A stretch of 64,000 bases of DNA, taken from assembly GCA_033557465.1 (NCBI GenBank), contig CM066043.1, forward strand, positions 82,924,662-82,988,661. Direction: 5' to 3'. Below the pieces are notes generated by a model. That model had not been told where the DNA came from. It saw only the letters and a list, made by a program, of their open reading frames with translations, and did not search any database. This document shows, piece by piece, positions 53,471-64,000 of this stretch. Source of the stretch: Ichthyophis bannanicus. Taxonomy: Eukaryota > Chordata > Amphibia > Gymnophiona > Ichthyophiidae. Position numbers and translations under genes: made by a program. Position 1 is the first letter of the stretch, and each line of letters starts with the position of its first letter.

Positions 53471-53539
53471 GACTGAGTCAGGGTGACTTCGCCAATGAAG
53501 GATTCCTTTTCCTGGTGAAAGCAGCCAATTCATCTTCTA

Positions 53540-54330
53540 GTGGGACTTCCCTTCCAGGCTCCCCTGCAGCAGTGGGTGCTGACCATGGATGACTCCAAAC
53601 TGGGCTGGGGAGCCCATCTCAATGACCTGCATACCCAAGGTCTATGGACGATTGGGGGAGAGTCTTCATCAGATAAACTTACTCAAGCTCAGGGCACTAG
53701 CGAATGCCCTTCAGGTTTTCCAGCAACAGCTGTCCAACCAGGTAGTCCTCATTCCAGATGGACAACCAGGTGGTAATGTTCTACTGTACATCACAAGCCG
53801 GGTGGCACAGGCTCATACCTTCCCTCTGCTGGGAGGCCATTCAACTCTGGAAATTTGCCAGCAAGCATGGCATGCTTCTCCAGGTGGTCTACCTCCTGGA
53901 ACAGAACACATTGGCGGACAGACACAGCAGGGTGCTGCAGCCACACGAGTGGACTCTCAATGCACAAATAGCCTGCACCATCTTCCAGAAGTGGGGCACT
54001 CTGTCCATGGACCTCTTTGCTACTCCTCACAATGCCCATCTGCTGCTGTTCTGCTCCAGAGTTCCCTTTCACAATCGGGTGGCCTCTTATGCATTCCTCC
54101 TGAACTGGGGCAAGGGCTTGCTTTATGCTTACCCACCAATTCCCTTGGTGGCCAAGACCTTTTTCAAGGTCCAGATGGATAGGGTCACCATGATACTCAT
54201 TGCCCCACATTGGCCCAGGCAACCATGCTATCCCCATTGCTTCGCCTCTTCTGGGCATCTCCTCTTCACCTCGGCCATGCTCCAGATCTGCTCTCTCAGG
54301 AAGAGAGGACCCCCTCCTCCACCTCAATCT
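53540..54330 (+). pseudogene. DIRS RNase H
   Basis: MDDSKLGWGAHLNDLHTQGL (53586-53645) is the catalytic D-x-GWGA motif; HQINLLKLRALANALQVFQQ follows in the next frame (53670-53730), then EQNTLADRHSRVLQPHEWTL (53898-53960) and WGTLSMDLFATPHNAH (53991-54040), where D-x-x-S-R and D-L-F-A-T are typical of DIRS RNase H. Confidence 0.75.
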
Positions 54331-54339
54331 CAAGCCCCT

Positions 54340-55320
54340 AGCCCTAATGACTTGGATGCTGAGAGAGTAGATCTTGCTCAGTTTCACCTGCCTAGGGACG
54401 TGGAGAATATTCTCCTCGTATCCTGCAAGGATTCCAACAGACGTTCCTATGCCTTCAAATGGCGCAGATTCTCTTTGTAGTGTGCGGACCGAGCCTTTAA
54501 TCCTTTCTCCTGCTCAATGGAGCAGGTTCTAGTGTACTTTCTACATCTTTCTCATGCTGGCTTGGTCTAACTCAGTCCGAGGACATCTTAGTGCTCTAGC
54601 GGCCCACCATCACACCATAGATAGTTGGTCCCTTTCCACTCACCCTTATTGGATGCTTCATGAGGGACCTCTTGCTTTCATGTCCATTGATCTGACCACC
54701 GCTGGTGGTGTGGAACCTTAACATGGTCCTTGGGCAACTGCCTTTTGAGCTGCATGCTACCTGCCGTCTCAAGTTTGTCCTGGAACTTCATTTTCCTGGT
54801 GGTGCTTACTTCGGTATGCAGAATCAGTGAGTTGCAAGTGCTGGTGGTACATGCTCCCTATACCAGGTTCTACAAATACAGAGTGGTCCTCTGTACTCAT
54901 CCTAAATTTCTTTCTAAGGTGGTTTCGCCTTTTCATCTCAACCAGTCGGTGGTACTTCCCATCTTTTTTCTCAGGCCTCATGCAAACAGAGCAGAAGCTT
55001 CTCTCAATACCCTGGCTTGTAAGAGGGCATTGACTTTCTATCTGGAATGAATGAATGAAAGCCCATCGCCATTCCTCCCAGCTCTTTGTTTATGATTCGA
55101 ACAAGCTGGGCATGGCAGTTCCTAAAGGCACTCTTTCCATTTGGGTGGCTGACTGCATCTCCTTTGCCTATGCCCAGGCTGGACTTTCCTTAGAGAACCA
55201 TGTTATGGCACACAATGTCTGTGCCATGGCAGCCTCTGTGACTAATCTGTGCTCTCCTTGATGGAGATCTGTAGGGCTGCAAAATAGTATTTTGCCCACA
55301 CCTTTCACAGCCCATTACTG
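54340..55320 (+). pseudogene. DIRS tyrosine recombinase
   Basis: N-terminal domain remnant SCKDSNRRSYAFKWRRF (54424-54475). Catalytic domain: VCRISELQVLVV (about 54815-54850, catalytic Arg), FVYDSNKLGMAVPKGTLSIW then YAQAGLSLENHVMAHNVCAM (55084-55230). The H-x-x-R box reads HNVC, so the second catalytic Arg is lost. Stops split it. In the family this enzyme inserts circular cDNA. Confidence 0.7.
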
Positions 55321-55985
55321 CCTAGATGTGGTCTAACTCTGTGGTTTGCTCAATAAAATATTTCACAAATTTTGGGGTCTGCTTAGTGGGAGTTCTATGG
55401 CTTGTTCAATGGAGATAAATGTTATAATTTTGTGACCAATGAGAAATGTTTCACTGCTATTATGATTAATAAAAAATGTTTGCTGGTAATGATGTTCACA
55501 GCAATGAATGCACTAATACTGATTCATATGTGAGATAATGGGAGTTTTTGGATCACTGATGTTATGGTGTTGATCTGTGGCCAAGATTTATAAGCCAGGA
55601 TCAATTGACCCAATGGTGCCGAGTTCCTTTTCTCCCTTAAATGATATAGCACAGATATAGTGTTTCTGGTATAGCGTTATTAGGTAGGATAAAGTTTTGA
55701 AAAGTGGTTTAGGTTATTTCCTTCATTCTGATATATATTGGACTAATTAGGTGTGGATGTGGATTCCAGACATGACAGCACCTTCGGCCAAGCCGTACTC
55801 CAGTATCTTTTTGGGAATTAATGCAACTCCTTCCTTCCGGCGCTTCTGTCTGTCCAGGCTACCAGGGAGTCATTCTATTGCTTGATTCCAGAGCCATATG
55901 TCAGCTTTCGGAACCTTACAGCATTTTACCACTGTTTTTCACAGTTCGGTTTTTCTAATTGCCCCATTGTGCTTTCTACATTTTC
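55321..55985 (+). other. DIRS 3' region, non-coding
   Basis: AT-rich 665 bp between the recombinase remnant and the terminal repeats; no frame or secondary signal seen. Confidence 0.4.
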
Positions 55986-56008
55986 TTTTCGGTAGCCTAT
56001 AGCTATGG

Positions 56009-56305
56009 GAGTCCCATAAGTGAGGACTGACTTTCTGCTTGGTCCCAGAGAAAGCGTGGTTACTCACCTGTAACAGGTGTTCTCCAGAAGCAGCAGGAAT
56101 CAGTCCTCACTACCCTCCCTCCTCCCCATGGAGTTGTTTTTTCTTTTTGGATCATTTAAGCTATGTCAGCATGCTGAGATAAGATGGCTCCATTCATGCA
56201 GAAATCTGGGAAGGGTTCCCGTGCAAGGGCTCCATCAGTGATGTCACTCATAAGTGAGGACTGATTCCAGTTGCTCCCGAAAAACACATTACAGGTGAGT
56301 AACCA
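56009..56305 (+). repeat. DIRS terminal inverted and direct repeats
   Basis: GTGGTTACTCACCTGTAACA then GGTGTTCTCCAGAAGCAGCA (56056-56095) is inverted at 56251-56305 (TGATTCCAGTTGCTCCCGAA, then ACAGGTGAGTAACCAC). CATAAGTGAGGACTGA occurs at about 56008 and again at about 56249. The block at 56207-56240 is the approximate inverse of the left end of the element. These pieces match the DIRS plan of inverted ends plus an internal complementary region. Confidence 0.7.
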
Positions 56306-57680
56306 CATTTAAACAGATGTCAATATAAACAGTTTCAAAGAATAGATTTTACACTTTAGCCACAGGGTTCCCCTGTAAGAAGGTAATGGGTATTGCCATG
56401 CTTTTCCATCACTAATAAGCCATACACATAGCAAACAATAACAAAAAATATGGTTCAATAATTAGGTGTCACCAAAAATAACATCCATTGTAAAAGTTGT
56501 TATGGTTCAATCATTAGACTTTACAATAGAACCTACAATAAAGAAAATGAATACACATCTAATTCACTAAGAGCCAACACAGCAAGGATAAGGATGTGGC
56601 AATAGTGGGGGAAGGGGTGATTGGTAGGGAAAGCATGTGGAACATGCCTCATGGAATTATTTTCAATTCATCTGCAAGTGTGCCTGTGTGTTTATGACTC
56701 TGTGTTTTGTTTGTATGAATGTGCATGTGTGTGGTTTTTTTGTCTGTGGGTGTGTGCATGTGTGTAAAAGTATGTAGGTTTGTGTGTTTGTATTTTATGT
56801 GTATGTGTTTGGGTGTGTTTTATATTAGTATATCTGAATTTGGATTGTAGGGGGGTGTATATGTGTGTTTCTGTATCTGTATTTTGTTTGCAAGTGTGTT
56901 TGCATATTTTGTGTGTGGGTGTGTCTGTGGTGGGAGGGAGATGTACCTGTGTATATATGTGTTGGTTCCATGTGAATCTATGACTAGAGAAAAGGAAAGG
57001 AGCAATTTTCTAACTACTATATTTCAGTTTATCAAAGTTCATATGCTGCAGAAGCTGGAACTGCTTCGCCTAGTGAAATAAATTGGTAAAGGGCCATTTT
57101 TGAGGGCTCTTTTTCTCTTGAACTCCTTGTCTAATCTAGTCAATTTTTAATCTCTATGGGGGTCATTTTAGAAGCTCTGTTCGTGCTTTGGATGTTGAAA
57201 ATGGGCATAGAGATGTCCAAAGCACAGAGACTGCCTCCAGAGCTGGCTGTGGGGATGTCCTCAGCATAAGGACTTCTAAATCTGAATGGCAGAGTGGAGG
57301 CGGCATGTCTGGGGTATTCCCAGGAACCTGGAGATGTGGTTAGGGCATTCCCAGGGACCAGGATGTCCCCACCATTTTTTTCAGCATCTGTTGGGTTGGA
57401 AAGAATAAAAAACAGGTATCACTAGGAGGTTTGCATGAGGCAGATTTTGCAAATGTGCACATCTGCGGGGAAACTGATTAAAGGAGCTGTCTGTCTAAAG
57501 CCTACCTTTTTGCAGTTGGAAATGGGTTTGAATACTAGAGAGGCACACATGACTCCCCCTTCAGGCTCTCCTCCAAGCCCTAGGTCCAAGAGAGGAGAGT
57601 TATGCAATGATTTGAAGTAGGTATAAATGGCACATTCCAAGGTATATGTGTATTGTTCTAAAATACAGAATACACATGTA
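56306..57680. other. No gene recognised; GT-rich tract and a 'gacatc' repeat
   Basis: 56678-56975 is a degenerate GT-rich satellite-like tract, which explains the Cys/Val-rich frames read there. 57160-57420 contains a copy of the 'gacatc' repeat family. Confidence 0.45.
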
Positions 57681-57686
57681 CTCTGA

Positions 57687-57694
57687 GGGACAAC
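57687..57694. repeat. hAT target-site duplication GGGACAAC, left
   Basis: Identical to 58361-58368. Confidence 0.85.
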
Positions 57695-58360
57695 CAGTGG
57701 CGTAGCGTGAGTTGTCAGCACCCGGGGCAAGGCAAGTAATTTGCGCCCCCTAACCCGTGGATTTTAGCCGCCGGGGAGCTTCTTTGCGCGGGGGAGCCGA
57801 CCGTGATCCTACCCCGGGAGGGAGCGATCGTCAGCACTGACCTCGCTGAGCCGGAGTCCAGGGAAACGAACAGCACAGCAGCAAGAGCCCGACAAGCATG
57901 GTTAAACGCCCAACAGCAGGGAAGAGGAGGAGATCCGGAACCAGAAACTCGCGATGCCGCCCTGCAGCTCCGCCTTCTCAAGCGCACAGGGCGATCCGAC
58001 CCCAACCGCAGCTTTACATTGAGATCGAGGGGCGACGATGCGATAAACAGTCCCCTCCCACCCCGCCCCGGCAGCTTGTGTGAAATAGCTACCTAGAGGG
58101 GGTCAATCGCATCGCCTGCGCTTTGTTGCCGAGGGTTTGCCAAGAACAATGTGACTCCCAGGACTGCGGGCTCGAGGGCTATAGCGCAAACCTCTTTGCA
58201 GTGCCACCACCAGATGGCGTACGCGCCAACATGTATCATAGGGACCTGCCTTTCCCCCTCATCGGCAACAGAGAGCTGCGAGTGCGAGCGCCCCCCCCCC
58301 CCCCCCCATGTTGCGCCCGGTGCGGCCGGCCCCCCCTGCACCCCCCACGCTATGCCTCTG
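57695..58360. mobile_element. Non-autonomous hAT element, CpG-rich
   Basis: 666 bp with inverted ends CAGTGGCGTAGCGTG and CACGCTATGCCTCTG (13 of 15 match) and an exact 8-bp duplication GGGACAAC. Interior is very GC- and CpG-rich, unlike flanking DNA, with 17 C at 58291-58307. Frames read in it (57715-58476) are not homologous to hAT transposase. Confidence 0.88.
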
Positions 58361-58368
58361 GGGACAAC
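58361..58368. repeat. hAT target-site duplication GGGACAAC, right
   Basis: Pairs with 57687-57694. Confidence 0.85.
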
Positions 58369-58927
58369 CCAAATCATGCTAAAAACACACCTTCTTTAAA
58401 TTTCTCTGTGCTGTGGGGTAAGGTGTTCGCAGTCAAACAAAAACTTCACTTTGTACTCATTTTAAACAATTCCTGATTTTCAGGTAGTTTTTCATTTTCA
58501 TTTGACCTGTTTTGTTCTTATAGGTGTGCATTGTATGAGCACAAGAACTTAAAAATGGCGATTGATTTACAAACATTATTTTGTAAGCATTCATGCTTAC
58601 AAGCAATTTGCATACACTTTAAATTTTTCGGCATCCCAATGAACCAAATCCATGTTCACAAATGCACACTCCTACCATAGGTTATACATATATGAAGTAC
58701 CTGCCCTAAAATTGCTACTTATGGGATTTATTTTAGAACAGGATGTCTAATGGAGAAGTCCATAAAAGTACCTATTTTAAGTCTGTTTCTCAAACCATTG
58801 TATTTTCATTCATTTGTATTCCTCCGGACACACAAAAAAAGCTATATTAGAAGTTTGAAACTGAACATTTGAACCGTCAAGGTTTCAACTCAAGCTACTC
58901 TCTCTTTGTGCCTCTCTCATAAGCAAC
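58369..58927. other. No recognisable feature
   Basis: AT-rich, no coding or repeat signal seen. Confidence 0.4.
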
Positions 58928-59455
58928 TACATAAGAACATAAGATATGCCATACTAGGTCAGACCAAGGTCCATCAAACCCAGTATCCTGTTTCCAACCG
59001 TGGCCAATCTAGGTCATACGTACCTAGCAGTATCCCCAAAAGATAAAGGTTCAACAAAGCTTGTTTTGGGTCAAGCAGTGATATCCTGGGTCCCTTTTTA
59101 ATAATGGTTTATGGACCTTTCCTCCAGGAACTTGTCCAAACCTTTTTTAAACCCAGCTACACTAACAGCTCTTACTATATCCTCTGGTAACAAATTCCAG
59201 AGTTTGATTACACGTTGAGTGAAAAAATATTTTCTCTTGTCTTAAAGAGTTTACCCTGTAGCTTCATTGCATGTCCCCTAGTCTTTCTATATTCTGATAG
59301 CGTAAACAATCGATCTATGTTTACCCGTTCCACTCCGTTCATTAATTTATAGACTTCTATCATATCTCCCCTCAGCCGTCTCTTTTCCAGGTTGAAGAGC
59401 CCTAACCTTTTTAGCCTCTCTTCATAGGAGTAGCCTTCCATCCCCTTTACCATTG
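58928..59455 (-). mobile_element. CR1 LINE 3' end with ORF2 C-terminus
   Basis: Reverse complement matches 50700-51243. The minus frame 59453-59208 reads MVKGMEGYSYEERLKRLGLF then [20 protein letters not shown] and [18 protein letters not shown]. This copy keeps KLMNGVE where the large CR1 is frameshifted. Confidence 0.9.
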
Positions 59456-59813
59456 TAATTTATTATGTTTAAAATACCAAAAACATTCACTCATGTTATG
59501 CTGGATTCTGAACTTCTTATAGGCCCCTATTAGGAAATGTAAATATCAATAAAGAAAGAAGGTTTACAGAGAAATAGGTTTGCCTTCTGTGGTGGCACTC
59601 TAGGAGGGGGGGGACACACTTGAAAAAAAACAAACAGCGCTGACCTGGACAGTGAGATTAAAATTACAAAAATATCAGACGAACCATATGTAATATCCTG
59701 GGTGGTTGGGGAAGCTTCATACTAGATGTACAGTGTGGATCTGGGGTAAAACTCCAGGCTTCTAATCCCTGGGGCCCAGTTTGGATGGGGGAAGGAGGAA
59801 GAGCTCTCTCAAA
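59456..59813. other. No recognisable feature
   Basis: G-run at 59605-59612; nothing else seen. Confidence 0.4.
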
Positions 59814-60238
59814 CAGGGCTGGTGCTACCATTATGCAAACTGGGTGGCTGCCTAGAGCACTGGCCCTCCAGGGGACGCCCTTTGCCGCCACTGTTGCCCC
59901 TCACCAGGACCTACAGCGGTAGCAATGGATTGAAAAAGCTTTGCGGCACCTACCTGCAAACCTTAGGGCTGTGTGGCTGTCTGCTTCCACCTCCTCTAAT
60001 GGCCGACTTCCTGTTAGCATGGGGGTGGGTTCCACAAACAGGAAGTTGGCCATCAGAGGGGGAAGAAGCAGACATCTCCCGTGCCGCCGAAGCTTGCGGT
60101 AAGTGCTATGGAGTTATTTCAATCCATTGCCACCCCTGTAGGTCCCGATGAGAGGCGACAGCGGCAGCAAAGGGATGGGCGGCTGGCCACAAGGGATGAG
60201 ATTTGCTTAGGATGCCTCATCTCCTTACATCGGCCCTG
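59814..60238. mobile_element. Foldback MITE, hAT-like ends
   Basis: Ends CAGGGCTGGTG and CATCGGCCCTG. Inside, about 59909-60010 is the inverse of about 60050-60150: ggacctacag ... caatggattgaa against ttcaatccattg ... ctgtaggtcc, and gtggctgtctgcttcc ... cttcctgtt against aacaggaag ... gaagcagacat. About 100-bp arms around a short centre. No clean target duplication. Confidence 0.6.
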
Positions 60239-60596
60239 CTCACGATCCTACCTTCTGTGGCATGCTGTCTTCCTCCTATGCAGGAACAATCCTTTCATCC
60301 CAAAGGCACTCCAAAGTTCACTGTCCAGGCCATTCTTTGAATAAAAAGACAACTTAAGTTACTGCTGTAATTTCTTCAAGGTCAAAAGGCCAACATTCAG
60401 GGATAAAACTCCAAATAAGATCTTCTCTAAAAACACTATAGGTTTCTCTTAACTCTTCTCTATTCACTGACTTCAACAACCACCGTGCTCTTTATCTTCC
60501 TTTTGGTACTTCTTTATACTCCTTTCTCTTCTGGTTCCTTTGGTATTCTTCTTTATACCTGTAAAACACACTAATCTTCTCCTCAGTTCCTTCTTA
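60239..60596. other. No recognisable feature
   Basis: CT-rich; nothing identified. Confidence 0.4.
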
Positions 60597-60710
60597 GGGG
60601 CATGTTTACTAAGCTGGGCTACTGGTTGGCATGCACTGCTTGTAACTAGGCCCCATTTTATGCAATGGGACCTACCATGTGATGTTAGCCCGGCTTAGCA
60701 AACATGACCC
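60597..60710. mobile_element. Short MITE, TSD TTA (Harbinger-like)
   Basis: 114 bp with ends GGGGCATGTTTACTAAGC and GCTTAGCAAACATGACCC (16 of 18 match), flanked by TTA at 60594-60596 and 60711-60713. A 3-bp TWA duplication suggests PIF/Harbinger. Confidence 0.7.
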
Positions 60711-60713
60711 TTA

Positions 60714-61794
60714 GGCTCATAAACCCTCTCTGGTACTCCTGTCCAATGTGTCAGACAACTTCCAGTCCAACAACCTGTCATTGTGGAGTTCAGATAACTC
60801 TTCTTCAGCACTAGACGCTCACTCTTCTCCTCAATTCCTGCTGGATGAGGACTCCTTGCAGAATTTCTATCCTGATCCAGGCACCCCCTAGCCTGATGAC
60901 CCTTACTCTAGGGTCTAGATATTAGGGATGTGCTCATTTTAAGGAATTGTTCATTACTTTCGGGAATTTTTTTATTTTCCTTTCACATATTTGTTCTTTG
61001 TGCATGCTTTGTATACATGCTAGAGATTTTTTAAGCATGCAAATCAATTGTATGCACGCTAATTTGCAGGTTAACATGTGTACAAGTGATTGGTGTACAC
61101 TTTCAGTTTTTAGGTGCCCAAACAGAATACACATTCATGAATGCATATGCTCATAACCTCCTTATTAGGAGTTCTATATTACTCCATTACATCACTGTAA
61201 CATCTCCCCTTTAGACATGTCAACCACCATGCTTCTTCCAGCATACAGATTGTGTGAGGGATCAGATACCTCTCAAAGGTCTTGGGCATGCCCTTCCCTT
61301 TGAGGAAACAAGCTGTTATCTACACACATATATATATATACATACACATATACACACACCACAAGGAAAACTAGTAGGGAGGGGGTAAATGGCAACATTG
61401 TTCTTGATCCTGGCACAATTCCTTTTCTCTTCATATATGAATTTCTAAACTTTGTTAATTCTTTTAAAACTTTTAGACAATGTACTCTTTTTATTTTTAT
61501 ATGTTTTTATTAGGGTTTTTCAGATTAACAATCCAAATAAAATTCAATACGCACCACAACCAAAAGAAATAAGCATCAGAAGATGTCATTCAAGCCCTCA
61601 TCAAAGGAGGGAGAAATCCATGAATAGCAAAAAAAAAACAAAAAAAACCACAAAAGGTAAACATCTCTTAAAAAAAAAAAAGCCACTCCCATTCCTCAAG
61701 AGCCTACTCAGCAGATACATTTTCATCAAGCAAGAATTTCTCCAGATGCAATGGATCCAAGAAAACATTCCCTTGTTAACTTACTAAACACGCA
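60714..61794. other. No gene recognised; (AT/AC)n tract
   Basis: 61318-61358 is an (ac)(at) microsatellite. 61470-61540 (TTTTTATTAGGGTTTTTCAG) resembles the reverse complement of an L1-type 3' end, too short to assign. Poly-A patches at 61630-61680. Confidence 0.35.
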
Positions 61795-62400
61795 AAGTGG
61801 CATTTTAGAAAAAAAGTGTCCAAGTGCCATTTAGAATGTCCAGGGCAGAACATGCAGAAACACGCCAGGTACATCTATGTTTCGGCCTGATTTTAGAAAC
61901 AGAAGCCCCCAACTTGGATATCTGTGCCAGCATCCATAAAGACATCCCCTCTATGAAACCATTGGGCAGGAATGTCCATCTCAAGTAAGATTGCATACGG
62001 GAATATGCAGCGGCATGGCATTAGGAAATCTGAGCCCTCATTCCCCGTCGGTGTTAGTTGACAAGCTGTAAAATAAAGAGGATATGAGTGTACCTCCTCC
62101 TCCATACCCTCCAGATGTTTGCAAATTACAGGTGCCTATTTGTGCCTGCAGCAGTTATAACTTTTAATGTGGCTCAGGACATCCAAGACATTTCTGAAAT
62201 TGGATAAACACCCTTCTGAATAGTACTAACCAATATGGCCATGATCTCTTTGTGCTGTCCCCTAGCGTGAGGCTAGAGGACAGTACCCCGTGATCACAGC
62301 CATTTTGAAAAGACTGATGACAGGGGAAGGAGCAGAGAGGATGTTCCTGCCCCATCTTCCCACTAGACCACCAGGATGTTTAAAAGTACGGACTCAGTTG
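61795..62400. repeat. Copy of the 'gacatc' repeat family
   Basis: GTGTCCAAGTGCCATTTAGA parallels gatgtccaagtgcaatttgg at 23945, and ggacatccaagacatttctg parallels 13198-13220. Old interspersed repeat of unknown class. Confidence 0.4.
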
Positions 62401-62869
62401 GCTGGCCAGCTGGGATTTATCTTGTAACAAGGAGGTGGGAGAGGGAGTGAGGGGGCTACCGACTGGCTAGCCAGGACTCATAGTGAATCGGAGGGAGGGG
62501 GGGTGTCACAGACAGACTAGCTGGGATGATAGTTTGGCCAGAGGGTGCAACGATCCCTCCAGACAGTTCCAGATAGGGATCCGTTCTGCGGGGGGAGGGG
62601 GGGGGGGACAGAACACCGTTTATTCATATTAACACCATGGCATTGACAATACTGTTGAAGGGGGGGCCTGATCATTGCTTTGGAGGCCTGATCGGGGTGC
62701 TAAAGCTGCATTATCCCCATGGTAGCAGCTAACACCATTTAGTAGACATACCCCTATAATAGGCCACATGGGAGAATATTCATATAACACAGATACGATA
62801 CAAAGTCAGAAACATCTTAATAAGCAGAAGAGTGGACAAGTACAGTTGGGACATTATAAAAAGACAAGA
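62401..62869. other. No gene recognised; G-rich
   Basis: G runs at 62493-62502 and 62591-62608. Nothing identified. Confidence 0.4.
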
Positions 62870-64000
62870 TGGGCATTGAGATAAATAAAAGTGTGACACT
62901 AGGTTTAGGGTGGCACTGTTCTCAGTTATAGGATATGCAGCAAGCTAGCCCTGATGCAGTGTGAATAATTGGATAGTCAGTCTCCACAGCCAATAAAGGC
63001 TTGGGAGAAGAGTCGGGCTTTCACCTCCTTCCTCAAGTAGATGTAGTCTCCCTGGAATCGAGTTCCATAGTGCAGAAGCTACTCCGAGAAGACTCGCTAG
63101 TAGTTGTCACATCATGTGATTTACTTTGAGGATACAGAGTTAGGGGATGCTTCTTGAGAGGATCTTAGAAGCCTAAAAAAAGCGTGTAGAGAGCGAACTT
63201 ATTCTTTAGGTACACTGACCCATTTCACCTGAGGACCTTGAAAATCAGAAAGATTTTTAAATTTCATCCAATAGGCTACTGCTAGCCAGTGAAGTTTTTG
63301 CAGGAAAGGTGTGATGTAGTCAGTTGCTTTTAAACCTCTATCATTTGTGCTGCCGCATTCTGAATTAATTGGAACTGGTAAAGATTCTTTGTAGTTTAAC
63401 CAATATATAGGGCATTACAGTAGTCTAGCTATGTTACCATGGCATGGACCACTGTGATCACTCTTCTTCTTGATGTGTGGAGAGAGATTTTGTAGATGCT
63501 GCAGGTGATAGCTTCTATTTTTAAAGGTTGCCTGAATTTGAAGGTCAAAGTGAGTGATGAATACAGCACTATCCCAAGATTCCTGATCTGTGATTTTAGG
63601 AGGAATTCATAGTTCCCAAACTTGATTTTGATCAGGTATCTGTTTGCGTGTTTTAGTCGCCCACAGAACATCTTTTTTTTCACTTGGGTACATGCAAAAT
63701 GTCTTTTTGCCCACTCCTGAACTTCTGTTAGCCAGTGAATTTTCTCAAAGCTGTAGGTAAATCTGGTTCAGTGGATATAAGTTGCTGTACATCATCAGGG
63801 TAGATAAAGAATTGTGTGTCCAACCGAAACAGCTGAGCCTGAAGTTTGAGGTAGATATTACATAAGTGCATCCCTGTAGTACCCCACAGTTCAGCGACCA
63901 AGATGACAATAAAGTGTTGCTGAATAGAATTGATGGTTGTCTGTCTGATAGATAGGATTTGAACTACACAAATATTGTGCCACTGATACCTGTTTCCGTC
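62870..64000 (-). mobile_element. L2-type LINE, RT fragment running off the right edge
   Basis: Minus-strand remnants: CNIYLKLQAQLFRLDTQFFI followed by YPDD (catalytic YADD with Ala to Pro), then KKMFCGRLKHANRYLIKIKF (63683-63620), IRNLGIVLYSSLTLTFKFRQ, SRRRVITVVHAMVT, and a leftward C-terminal tail. Different subfamily from the L2 copies at left. Heavily mutated; 3' end near 62870. Confidence 0.65.

Larger units (their letters stand above)
51244..56305 (+). mobile_element. DIRS-type retrotransposon, main part (gag end, RT, RNase H, tyrosine recombinase, terminal repeats)
   Basis: Continuation of 40405-41284 after the CR1. Order gag, RT, RNase H, tyrosine recombinase in broken frames, then about 700 bp of AT-rich 3' region and a terminal block with inverted repeats (56056-56110 and 56251-56305). 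No LTRs and no integrase, as expected for DIRS, which integrate by a tyrosine recombinase without duplicating the target. Confidence 0.8.

Noticed and set aside
56780..57081. Cys/Val-rich plus frames
   Set aside because: Products of the GT-rich tract.
57715..58476. Arg/Pro-rich frames inside the hAT element
   Set aside because: High GC content removes stops by chance; no transposase motif.

Overview
Eukaryotic, vertebrate-type DNA made almost wholly of transposable elements. I recognise no host protein-coding gene, no rRNA, no functional tRNA gene and no prokaryotic feature. The repeat set (CR1 with a 3' end recurring at 12.1, 51.1 and 58.9 kb, L2, L1/Tx1-like LINEs, DIRS-type tyrosine-recombinase elements, Gmr1-like Ty3/gypsy elements with a SCAN-like Gag, hAT and Tc1/mariner-type non-autonomous elements, tRNA-headed SINEs) fits a large amphibian genome. 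A caecilian is my best guess, from the CR1 3' sequence and the SINE/L2 tails, but that is recognition and not a database result.

Layout. 1-1.49 kb: 5' part of a DIRS element on the minus strand, running off the left edge. 1.5-9.9 kb: an L2 LINE (minus) split in its endonuclease by a complete 7.07-kb gypsy element (2271-9338, TSD CTAT); the gypsy 5' LTR itself carries a later L2 insertion (7406-8612). 10.1-11.6 kb: a solo gypsy LTR (TSD ACCT) inside a second L2 5' end. 12-26.7 kb: ancient, mostly unassignable DNA with a CR1 tail, a SINE, decayed CR1/L2 fragments, a hAT-like element, nested MITEs and a possible pair of host 5' exons (17.0-17.85 kb, weak). 26.7-30 kb: a CR1-like LINE split by a solo gypsy LTR (28412-29807, TSD ACGG). 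30.4-35.5 kb: two further CR1 pieces and a SINE. 35.5-40.4 kb: nothing firm apart from a SINE.

40.4-56.3 kb is a multi-level nest. A DIRS element is split at about 41284/51244 by a near full-length CR1. The CR1 is split in its 5' region by an L1 (41665-46381, 18-bp TSD) and, separately, by a Tc1/mariner-type element (46452-47129, TA TSD). The L1 is split in its reverse transcriptase by a solo gypsy LTR (42356-43852, TSD CTAC). 56.3-64 kb: hAT and Harbinger-like MITEs, a long foldback element, a CR1 tail and an L2 RT fragment running off the right edge.

The most interesting signal is in the gypsy LTRs. Four mutually divergent LTRs (2271-3597, with its partner 6812-9338; 10098-11584; 28412-29807; 42356-43852) each hold a long sense reading frame that starts in phase with the first LTR base (first codon TGT). 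Each passes through a charged region, contains or lies near short tandem repeats in at least two families, and ends just after an acidic motif followed by M-[DE]-C or a close variant. In the complete element the PR-integrase frame runs through the polypurine tract (coding R-G-G-M) straight into the 3' LTR in that phase. This looks like an LTR-encoded accessory domain or C-terminal Pol extension, placed over PPT and U3 much as nef or MMTV sag are; the comparison is positional only. The same complete element has an intact PR-integrase frame but no reverse transcriptase or RNase H between primer-binding site and PPT, so it looks non-autonomous.
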